Source: Adenophora triphylla var. japonica (taxonomy: Eukaryota > Streptophyta > Magnoliopsida > Asterales > Campanulaceae). Taken from it: a stretch of DNA of 64,000 bases. Numbering within the stretch: position 1 is the stretch's first letter; every line of letters begins with the position of its first letter. The stretch is from positions 248,001 to 312,000 of the forward strand of contig JAFEMH010001469.1 in assembly GCA_022495995.1 (NCBI GenBank), in the 5' to 3' direction. Under the pieces are notes generated by a model. The model worked only from the letters and a program-made list of their open reading frames with translations. It did no database searches and was not told the origin of the DNA. The position numbers and the translations under genes are program-made. This document shows, piece after piece, positions 55,991-64,000 of this stretch.

Positions 55991-57772
55991 TATAAAGTAT
56001 AAAAAGTTGGGTACAAAGTAATTAGTGAATAGTTGTTGTGAGTATGACTTATAATTTTTTCATTGTAATTTTTTTATATTTAAAATGGGACACCTTTTAT
56101 TAAAAAAAAAAAAGGAAGTTTAAATTTGGACGAAGGGAGCATTTATTTATTTGATAGTGAAATAATTTATCCTAATGTTAAATTTAATTACTAGCAAAAT
56201 AAAAATTAAGTCTTAATAATGAAAACTAAAATAAATAAAACTAGAAGGAAAAATTATATTTTTCGTCTCAAGTCAACTTTAAAAAATGTCATTATACAAA
56301 AAAAATTATTTTCTTCATTTCAAAAATGAATATTACTTTCAACTCAAAATAAATCACCAAAAAAATAATACTGCTTTTTTTTTTTCAAAAATTGTATTAT
56401 TATGTGCTTTAACTAGAAGGGAAAATTATATTTTCCGTCTCAAGTAACTAAAATTTTTGAAGTAGCTAAATCAAATTACTTTTTTGACCCAATTATAGGA
56501 AAACAGTGTTAGTATGTGCTTTAACTTGATAATGCCCTATTTAAAGAATTTTGTAAGTAAAAAACGAGTTGATAAAATTTTTGAATCCCTCCTAAACCCG
56601 CAATGATCCGCGTCTAATGAAAAGAGTTTGGAAATGTTTTCTTTTAAATCGGGTGGGATTGGGGTGGATTTGAGATTAGCTTGAACCGTCTCATTTAACC
56701 CGAATCCGCATAGTATTCATCATTTTTTAGAATAAATTTTAAATATTGATAATATTTGTATATTATTATATACTTATTTGTTTATAGTTTATTGTATTTT
56801 CTTATTTTTCTATGTCATATTATTAATCTCTACATTTATAAGAAAATAAAGGGAAAAAATATCATTTTATAATAGAAATATTAATAATTTTTTCTTCAAC
56901 TTTTGTCCTATTTTAAACGTTAAAAAATTGGTTAGGATATTAAAGAGATGAATGGTTTTATTATAAAGTATAAAAAGTTGGGTACAAAGTAATTAGTGAA
57001 TAGTTGTTGTGAGTATGACTTATAAGACCATTGAATATAAAAAAAATTAAATCTTTTTCATTCTACTTTTTTTAAACTTAAAATGGGACACCTTTAATTA
57101 AAAAAAAAAAAAGGAAGTTTAAAATGGGACGAAGGAAGCATTTATGTATTTGATAGTGAAATAATTTTTTCTAATGTTAAATTTAATTAATTGCGATATA
57201 AAAAAAACATTATTATATAACAATAACATTAAAGAAATATGTAAAAATCAAACAGGGATGTAGAAGTTGAATACGGTTCAAGAACAAAATAACTTCTCAA
57301 AAATCAAAATTGATGATACTTGAAAATTTCATTTCATGTATTTTGTTTGTTTGGAGAATCACTAGAGTCAAGAGTTTCGAATTGCAGTTGAAGAGAAAGA
57401 TTTGGAGACTTATAACTAGATTGATTACGCTTTCCCAATCGTTGGCGAAAATAAGTGATACTGTGGGCAAATTACGCACATATCACGTTCAATACACAAT
57501 AAATATGTTCTACATAAAAAATATGCGTTCAAATCCATAACATTGAAAAATGGATGTCAAATGTGATTATTATTGAATAGAACGGGAATTTACGTATAAA
57601 ACGCGCTTCGTACAAACTAACTATGTCTTAAATATATATTTATTTTAGTTACCTTCAATCTGATATTTGTACTAATAATATAGTTTTCAAAAAAGTGTTT
57701 TACAATGTACACAAACATTTCTATTTCCTTTTCTATTTGTATGAATCTTCATCAATATGTGTTAATATCTAT
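55991..57772. other. AT-rich Helitron interior with a third partial copy of the duplication
   Basis: 56883-57140 repeats the end of the 580-bp unit and the sequence after it (CTATTTTAAACGTTAAAAAA through AGTATGACTTATA). No Rep, helicase or captured gene was recognised in the rest. Confidence 0.5.
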
Positions 57773-57799
57773 CCGTGCATCGCACGGGAGTTACACTAG
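57773..57799 (+). other. Helitron 3' hairpin and CTAG end
   Basis: CCGTGC-ATC-GCACGG forms a stem, then GAGTTACACTAG ends before T. This is the classical 3' terminus of plant Helitrons. Confidence 0.85.
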
Positions 57800-58076
57800 T
57801 TGTTAACTAAAAAGGTGATCAAATACAACATTCAAAATATTCAATCTATAGTATAAAACAGAACGGTCCTTGCTACAGTTAAATGAACAGTATCAAATGT
57901 CGAATTTCTCATTTTGCCCTCACTAAGTTGTTCCTCTCCCATTTTGCCCTTAAAAAAAATTAATTTTTTTTAAATTAAAAAAAAAGTTTTTTTTTTATTT
58001 TAAAAAAAAAAACACACGTGTCCTTAAACACGAGCTTGCTCTAGTATGTAAATAAAAGACGACATTTACATATCTA
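57800..58076 (+). repeat. right part of duplicated segment (copy 1)
   Basis: Continues 24489-24621 after the Helitron. It matches 58211-58481, from TTGTTAACTAAAAAGG to GACATTTACATATCTA. Confidence 0.85.
57845..58044 (+). mobile_element. mini-Helitron, copy in duplicated segment 1
   Basis: It starts TCTATAGTATAAA after A and ends GCTTGCTCTAG before T. The hairpin CGTGT...ACACG lies about 12 bases before the end. It is 200 bp and non-coding. Confidence 0.7.
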
Positions 58077-58084
58077 CCCAAAAA

Positions 58085-58481
58085 ATTTATTTAATTATTT
58101 GCTCAGCACATATGAGTACATATATGAAAATAAATAGTTTTTTACTTTGATGTTTACTTTCTACCCAAAAATATTTAAGACATTAAAGTAAAGAAAATCA
58201 CTTCCATACAATTGTTAACTAAAAAGGTGATCAAATACAACATTCAAAATATTCAATCTATAGTATAAAACAGAACGGTCCTTGCTACAGTTGAATAAAC
58301 AGTATCAAATGTTGAATTTCTCATTTTGCCCTTACTAAGTTGTTCCTTTCCCATTTTGCCCTTAAAAAAATATTTTTTTTTAAATTAAAAAAAAAAAGTT
58401 TTTTTTTATTAAAAAAACACACGTGTCCTTGAACACGGGCTTGCTCTAGTATGTAAATAAAAGACGACATTTACATATCTA
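58085..58481 (+). repeat. duplicated segment copy 2 with the empty Helitron site
   Basis: In it, CACTTCCATACAA joins TTGTTAACTAAAAAGG directly, whereas in copy 1 these two words are separated by the Helitron. It includes a second mini-Helitron. Confidence 0.88.
58257..58449 (+). mobile_element. mini-Helitron, copy in duplicated segment 2
   Basis: Same termini and hairpin as 57845-58044 with small differences. It was multiplied by segmental duplication, not by a separate insertion. Confidence 0.7.
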
Positions 58482-58655
58482 TTTATAGTAAAATAATTTA
58501 AGTATGTCTCTCGAGTATGTTGGATCCAAATAAAGTTAGTAAAAATATTTGCTCCCCTGACATATTTTTTTCTCAAATAATTCAATTTTAAAAATTTAAA
58601 TTCCAAAATAACCCACATTTGAAACTATTTGTCAAAATGACCAACTTTTTGTAAA

Positions 58656-58809
58656 TCGCTACACGGTGTAGCGAGTTTATAATTTTTTTGGTTAAAATCG
58701 CTATACGGTGTAGCAATTTTAAATTTGCTCCATTTTATTTTAATATTTATGCTATTAAAAAAAAACTAAAATTTGAAATCGCTACATATATTATGTAGCG
58801 ATTTCAAAT
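58656..58809. other. cluster of three TCGCTAC...GTAGCGA hairpins
   Basis: TCGCTACACGGTGTAGCGA is at 58656-58674. A weaker copy is at about 58697-58717. The third has perfect 18-bp arms around TAT (58771-58809, ATTTGAAATCGCTACATA and its complement). The function is unknown. Confidence 0.75.
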
Positions 58810-58918
58810 TACCAGGCCAAGTCCAAAGTTAAGTTAAAGTTATTTGTACTTCGTCTCACTTTAAATTACAAAATAATAATACAAAAATTATGTATTAATA
58901 AAGAAAACTAAATAGAAA

Positions 58919-59580
58919 TGAACGGAATAAAAGTGATGGGCTAGGCCCAACGAGCGAGCCCAGTTATCTACCTATTATTGCCCCCACGTTCTCGGTGAGA
59001 TAGACCCAATTATCACTAGGCCCACGGCCCAACAACATGATCAGTCGACCTAAGCTCTTTGTCCGACCTACGAGGTCCCGACCTAGCATGGTCCGACATT
59101 ACGATCCAGATTCTATTCGGGTACGGTCCAGCCCTATCTATCAGTCAGATCGACCTAGATCCAGCAGGTGACCTCGACCTACATTATTACGTCGACCTAC
59201 AGAGTTCTGGCGTATCCACAATTCTTTACGTAACAAGACTCCCTACAAATCAGAAGTTATTTATGGATAAGATCTCTAATACGTATCTGTTCCACAATTT
59301 AAGGGATTTCTTGCAATCCTACCACAAATACAAACTCTCATTAGCAACTATAATTACAAGGCAACGTCAACCGTTTCAAGGTAATTGCTTTATGATTATT
59401 TGAGAATACATTGTTCCTTATAATTATTTGGCTCTCCATATCACCATACATACTCTCACGCCCGAGGGTCTAAGCCGGAGACCATCCGGATAGTCGTGGG
59501 TTCTTTGTTTCAGGTCAAGAAGCCAAGTGATTAGTCTTGCGGCTGGACGGAGATTGATAAGCACGATTCTTGCAGCATCA
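58919..59580 (+). repeat. 5' LTR of element A2
   Basis: It shares the CACGCCCGAGGGTCTAAGCC block and the end of the family-A LTR. No clear TATA box is seen, unlike the other copies. Confidence 0.8.
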
Positions 59581-59642
59581 GTTTGGTTCCATTATCGAGA
59601 ATCGTGCATACTTGACCTCGAAATTTCTTACAACCCATAATC

Positions 59643-59748
59643 ATGGTGACTTCTGATGGACATGTTTCTGAAGCCTCAGACGAGCACAATGAGGGAAACA
59701 CCGGCGCTAACACGGACGCCGGTGCTGAAAACCGTAATATGAACATGT
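59643..59748 (+). pseudogene. Gag N-terminus of element A2, truncated
   Basis: About 35 codons from ATG, acidic and Asn/Gly-rich, comparable with the start of element A Gag (MVT.DGHV.DAYEE-like). Cut by the copia LTR. The rest is outside the window or lost. Confidence 0.65.
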
Positions 59749-60176
59749 TGTTGGGTTTCGAGGGTCCATGCGCAGCGGAATAATGCAAATTAACTCAAAA
59801 GCCCGGAGCCCTAGGATCCGTTCTAGATGATTAATTAAGAAGAATGATTTAGAATTACTAACCTTGTGTGCTTTTGTCGTTGATAAACGCGTTCCAACTC
59901 CAGATTGAAGAACTAGCGAATCTTCGATGAACGATTCTTGAATCACGAACGTTAGATCTTGATTAGCGAAGATCCTCTATGTGTATCCACGCGTTGAACG
60001 AACCCTAGAACAATTCTAGGCGGATTGCTAGATCCTTGATTGAAACTCTTTTCAATCGATGAAGAATAATGGAATTGGATTGTGTTTTTGATTCTCAATT
60101 CTCAATTGAAATCTCTCTTTTGTGTTTCTCTAAACCCAAAAACCATGATAGTCACTGCTAGGGCAACCAAGGGTTT

Positions 60177-60185
60177 GTATTTATA
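60177..60185 (-). promoter_or_regulatory. TATA box of the copia LTR
   Basis: The minus strand reads CGTATAAATACAAACCC, with good plant core-promoter context. Confidence 0.6.
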
Positions 60186-60249
60186 CGTTATAAAAATTTC
60201 CCCTTGCGAAAACCCTAATTTAAGTCAATTTCGCGTCAGTCCAGCGCCG

Positions 60250-60356
60250 ATGGGACGACTCGTCCCCCAGGGCACGAGTCGTCCCGATCCTGGCTTCAAC
60301 GAATAGCGTCCCCTTTAAGGGGAATAGTTGGTTCTGGCCTGGGGACGAGTCATCCC
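60250..60356. promoter_or_regulatory. GC palindrome cluster in the copia LTR
   Basis: TGGGACGACTCGTCCC, GCACGAGTCGTCCCG, TCCCCTTTAAGGGGA and GGGGACGAGTCATCCCC lie within 107 bp, 65-170 bp upstream of the minus-strand TATA box. Confidence 0.6.
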
Positions 60357-61199
60357 CTGAGAACAAAAAACTCCATATTCTTCATTTTTGACAATTCGTT
60401 TGATGCGTGTGACCCCATAGGACTATATTATGTTGGCAATGAGTTCGATCACATTGATCCTCATAAGACATGAGCGGACTCTAGCAAGCCATCATGCCTA
60501 CCCAAATAATATAATATCAAGTTCGATTTTCCTACATAGAACATATCACTATCCCATTGTCACACGATGTTATATTGAACATGAGTCATGGTCCACGTCA
60601 ACTCATATTGTTCAATGCTTTCTCGTTACTAAGTAAATTGATCAATCGAATGATATTAATCACATTAATTCATTCGGACATGTCCATGTACATCATCAAT
60701 CTTACTTACGAGTGGCCAAGCAAACATCTCTCTTTACGAGGGACAAAATTCCATCTTGACTTATCATTCTTCCCAACAAGAATCATATCATGCCAATAAT
60801 AGCCCTTATTGTTATCCGGTTAAAGACAACGTTAAACTATATCAAACATAATATTCATCGAGTGGAAGACGATGATAATCTCAGGTCAAAGGATATCAAT
60901 GATATAACTATATGAGATTTATTTATGACATACGACCATGACATAAATCTCATAATGGGTCAAGTCCAGTACCTTGTTCTCTAACAAGTACCCATGAATC
61001 TAATGTGCATCTCCATGCATATAATCATCACATGATTATCCATTAGACTTCATACTAGTGCTTCATAAGTACTAGGGACACGATTATTAAAGTAAACATG
61101 CAAACATATATAATAATCAAAATAACAATCTCTTATATAAATGAATAATGACATTACATATAAGTCTATCTCTATAGGCCTAGGGCATTAACACCTACA

Positions 61200-61216
61200 G
61201 TCTCCCACTTGCACTA
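61200..61216 (-). other. polypurine tract of the copia element
   Basis: The minus strand reads GCAAGTGGGAGAC immediately before the LTR. Confidence 0.7.
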
Positions 61217-62427
61217 GGCCCAATCATTCATGTATCTTATGCCCATGGACCTGACATGACCATCATGTTTAGCTTGTGGCAAAGGCTCGGTGAGTGAATC
61301 CCTAATGTTGTCATCCGTTGGCACCTTGCATATCTTAACGTGTTCCCTTTCACAGATTTCTCGAATGAGGTGGAAACGTCTTAGAATGTGTTTGGATCGT
61401 TGTTGTGATCTTGGTTCCATTACTTGCACAAATGGCACCACAATTGTCACAACAAAAGTTCCACCGATTAGTGATACTTGGAACATTTCCAAAATACTAA
61501 ATAAACTTTTTGATCCAAACTGCCTCTTTTAGCTGCATCTGATGTCGCTAAAATTCGGCCTTAGTTGTAGAATTGGCTACGATTTTCTGCTTGGAACTCT
61601 TCCAATAAAACCGCACCTCTAATAAGCATAAACACAAATCCTAATTGCGATTTTAAATTAACTTTGTCAGTTTGGAAGCTAGCATCTATGTAACCCTTAC
61701 AAAAAGATTAACTTCCAACCTTTCAAATACCAAGAACGTATCCTTAGTTCTTCTTAAGTACTTAAGGATCGTCTCAACTGCCATCCAATGGTTCTCAACA
61801 CAGGGTTATATTGGTATTGACTTGTCATGCTCAAAGCATACGAGACCTCAGGTCTAGTACATAACATGGCATACATGATAGACCCAATTGCCGAAGCATA
61901 TGGAATATCATTCATTCTCTTTCGCTCACCACTTGTCATAAGACAATGAGTATTGCTAAGAGTAACACCATGACCCATTGACAAGTTACCTTTCCTAGAC
62001 TCTTCTAAGAACCTTGTCAATGTGAATACTTTGACTCAAACCAATTTATCCTTCTAGATCTATCTATATAGATCTTGTTTCCAAGGATGTAAGCGGCGTT
62101 ACCCATATCTTTCATTGAGAAACATTTCCTTGACCAAGACTTGACAGTCTGAAGTGCCGGAATATCGTTTCCAATGAGTAAGATATTATCGTTATAGAAC
62201 ACTAGAAATAATACTATGCTCCCACTGAATCTCATGTATACACAAGGTTCATTTTCATACTTGATGAAGTCAAACTCTTTGACCGATTCATCAAAATGAA
62301 GATTCCAATTCCTCGAAGCTTGCTTCAACCCATCTCGTGGATCTCGCAACATGTATACTTTATTAGAATTTCTTGGATCGACAAACCTTCGGGTTGTGAT
62401 CGTACACATTTTTAAGAATCTTTCCAT
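61214..62427 (-). pseudogene. copia reverse transcriptase and RNase H, broken
   Basis: 62017-62427 holds YMLRDPRDGLKQASRNWNL and SGSIVLFLVFYNDNILLIGND. The RT catalytic YVDD is changed to YNDN, so a key aspartate is lost. 61754-62020 holds PYASAIGSIMYAMLCTRPEV and YALSMTSQYQYNP. 61214-61492 holds the RNase H end (SKHILRRFHLIREI, DNIRDSLTEPLPQAKHDGH). Frame breaks fall between these. The order and words are typical Ty1/copia. It is inactive as written. Confidence 0.87.
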
Positions 62428-63468
62428 TTAGGAAAGTCGTTTATCATCCATTTGTCATATCACATAGTCATAATATGCGACTATGACAATTGAAATTCTA
62501 ATAGACTTCGGCATTGTAACGGGCAAAAAGGTTTCAACATAGTCAATACTATGAATTTGCCTAAATCCTTTGCTACAATCCTTAGTCATGAAAGTATACA
62601 CCTTCCATCCATGTCGGTCTTGACGACCTACTTGTACCCTTTAGTTTTTACACCTTCAGGTAGCTCAATCAAGTTTCAAACTTGATCATCAGACATGGAT
62701 TGTAATTCGGACTCCATGGTTCCTAACCATTTATCCGAATTAGAAGTGGACATCGCCTCTAGATAGTAAGTAGGATCGTCATTCTCAATGACTTCCACTT
62801 TATTAATTTTCGATATGAGAAATCAACATTTCTCGGATTCGGACTGTAACCTATCCAATCTACGATGGACTTGTGTAACTTGAACCGGTTCCACAACTCC
62901 TTGTGAACTTGGTTCTATCTCTACTCTTGGTTCCATGTTATTTTCAGGTTCTTGAACTCTTCAAGATCAATTTTACTCCCACTAGATCCTTTATTGAGGA
63001 ACTGTTTCTCAAGAAACGAATCATATAGAGCAACAAACACTTTGTTCTCATTGCGGTTGTAAAACTAATATAAAATTAACCCAGGCACTTTGTTCTCATT
63101 GCGGTTGTAAAACTAATATCCGAAATTAACCTGTCGGATTTGGGGCTAACTTATGAGAGACAAGTCTCTTTACATAAGATTCGCAACCCCAAATCTTTAT
63201 GAAAGACATTCTTTCATGCCACATCTCATGTGGGGACTTAGGAATCGATTTAGTAGAGACTCTCTTCAGTGTAATCGCATCATTTCTAATGCATACCCTC
63301 AAAAGGAAACAGGAAGGTCAACTTGACATATCATCGAACGAACCATGTCCCACAAGGTTCAATTCCTCCTCTCGCACACACCATCTGATATGGCGTTCCG
63401 GGTGGAGTCAACTATGAAACGATTTCACAGTTTTAAGATGATTATCAAACTCTTGGCTCAAATATTCA
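62428..63468 (-). pseudogene. copia integrase C-terminus and RT N-terminus, heavily decayed
   Basis: No long frame remains. The minus strand near 63180-63300 still reads like the integrase-RT linker. A local 40-bp direct duplication (CACTTTGTTCTCATTGCGG) occurs at 63039 and 63088. Confidence 0.55.
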
Positions 63469-64000
63469 TTACCTCGATTTAATCGAAGTACTTAATAATT
63501 TTACCAAGTTTATTTTGTACTTCATTTTGAAATATTCAAAATATCTCAAATAATTCATTTTAGACTTCATCAGATAGACACAGTCATACCTAGATAAGTC
63601 ATGAGTGAATGTAATGAAATACCAAAATCTTTCCCTAGCAATGCTACTCAATGGTCCACATATATCTCATGTACTAGGATCAATAAGTCACTAGCCCTCC
63701 CACTACTCTTAGTGTAGGATGGTTTGGTCATTTTACCAAATAAACGAGATTCACATACCTCAAATGATTCATAATCATATGAGTCTAAATGTCCATGTTA
63801 ATGGAGTTTAGATTATACGTTTCTCATTTATATGACCAAGCCGACAATGCCATGTGAACGTGTTGTTCACATCATTCGGTTTAGATTTCACACTTATATT
63901 ATAGATATTTTCAATATTATTTTGTATCTTAACATCAAGGATATGAAGACCATTCAATGACATATGCATTACAATAAGGCATATCATTAAATAAATATAA
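63469..64000 (-). pseudogene. copia integrase core fragment
   Basis: 63469-63651 on the minus strand encodes WYFITFTHDLSRYDCVYLM followed by YFKMKYKINLVKL, the region around the first catalytic aspartate of copia integrase. The rest of the integrase lies towards and beyond the right edge, with stops. Confidence 0.7.

Larger units (their letters stand above)
24834..57799 (+). mobile_element. Helitron, enlarged by nested retrotransposons
   Basis: The left end is TCTCTATATATATAAAG after an A. The right end is CTAG (57796-57799) before a T, preceded by the hairpin CCGTGCATCGCACGG (57773-57787). There is no target duplication. 58085-58481 is a tandem copy of the flanks in which CATACAA joins TTGTTAAC directly, which is the empty site. 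Without element A the Helitron is about 4.5 kb. No Rep/helicase coding is visible, so it is non-autonomous. Its contents are AT-rich tandem repeats. Confidence 0.85.
58919..59748 (+). mobile_element. 5' fragment of a family-A-related Tat element (A2)
   Basis: A 662-bp LTR (58919-59580; TGAACGGAATAAAAGTG...TGCAGCATCA) is followed by a TGGTTCCATTATCGAG primer site at 59584 and a gag start at 59643 (MVTSDGHVSEASDEHNEGN). A copia element then cuts it. It is clearly related to but diverged from element A. Confidence 0.82.
59749..61199 (-). repeat. 3' LTR of the copia element
   Basis: About 1451 bp from TGTTGGGTTTCGAGGG to CATTAACACCTACA on the plus strand. The left limit could be 59746 because TGTTG is doubled. 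A minus-strand TATAAATAC lies at 60177-60185, with GC palindromes upstream of it. Confidence 0.75.
59749..64000 (-). mobile_element. Ty1/copia retrotransposon, 3' part, degenerate
   Basis: On the minus strand: integrase fragments, reverse transcriptase, RNase H, polypurine tract, LTR. Integrase ahead of RT is the copia order. It is inserted in the gag of A2. Its 5' half and 5' LTR are beyond the right edge. Coding is broken by stops and frameshifts. Confidence 0.87.

Overview
The window is eukaryotic, from a repeat-rich flowering plant, probably a eudicot. I find no host gene, tRNA, rRNA or CRISPR array. Nearly every recognisable feature is a plant transposable element: Ty3/gypsy elements of Tat type with two RNase H domains, a long-LTR Ty3/gypsy family with eroded coding, a Ty1/copia element, a TRIM, Stowaway-like MITEs, fold-back elements, a tRNA-derived SINE and Helitrons. 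The species cannot be named from this sequence.

Layout. (1) 1-7336: 5' half of a minus-strand Tat-type element (C), broken by frameshifts and cut by the window edge. (2) 7337-10662: AT-rich sequence with MITE relics, a G-depleted fold-back element and a complete Stowaway-like MITE. (3) 10663-20308: solo LTR of Tat family A, split by a 9-kb long-LTR element (B1). (4) 20317-21708: a TRIM whose 5' LTR carries a MITE and a CT expansion. (5) 21709-24833: mini-Helitron relic, a large fold-back element, a GC-ended MITE and a SINE. (6) 24834-57799: a Helitron whose empty site survives as a tandem paralogue at 58085-58481. Inside it sits a 28.5-kb Tat element (A, 25744-54205, TSD ATAAT). A contains a second family-B element (B2, 28714-37367, TSD CAAGA) in its protease gene. 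A also contains a gag-only element (D, 45022-52569, TSD CTAGG) in an antisense gene. (7) 57800-64000: duplicated flanks with mini-Helitrons, a hairpin cluster, the start of another Tat element (A2), and a minus-strand copia element cutting A2 and running off the window.

How the parts relate. Element A has gag-pro-pol on the plus strand. Between pol and the 3' LTR it carries a long minus-strand gene with its own TATA box and two GT-AG introns that splice in frame. Antisense introns are invisible to splicing of the sense genomic RNA, so they could survive retrotransposition. This is the most interesting object in the window. B1/B2 and D look non-autonomous: B1 and B2 share the same decayed pol although their LTR pairs are nearly identical, and D has an intact gag but no pol.

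Caution on sequence quality. Differences between LTR pairs concentrate at CAG/CTG sites, as short CAG/CTG to CG-type changes that often alter length. This is not a deamination pattern. It looks like a base-calling artefact at CHG-methylated cytosines, so several frameshifts reported here may not be real.
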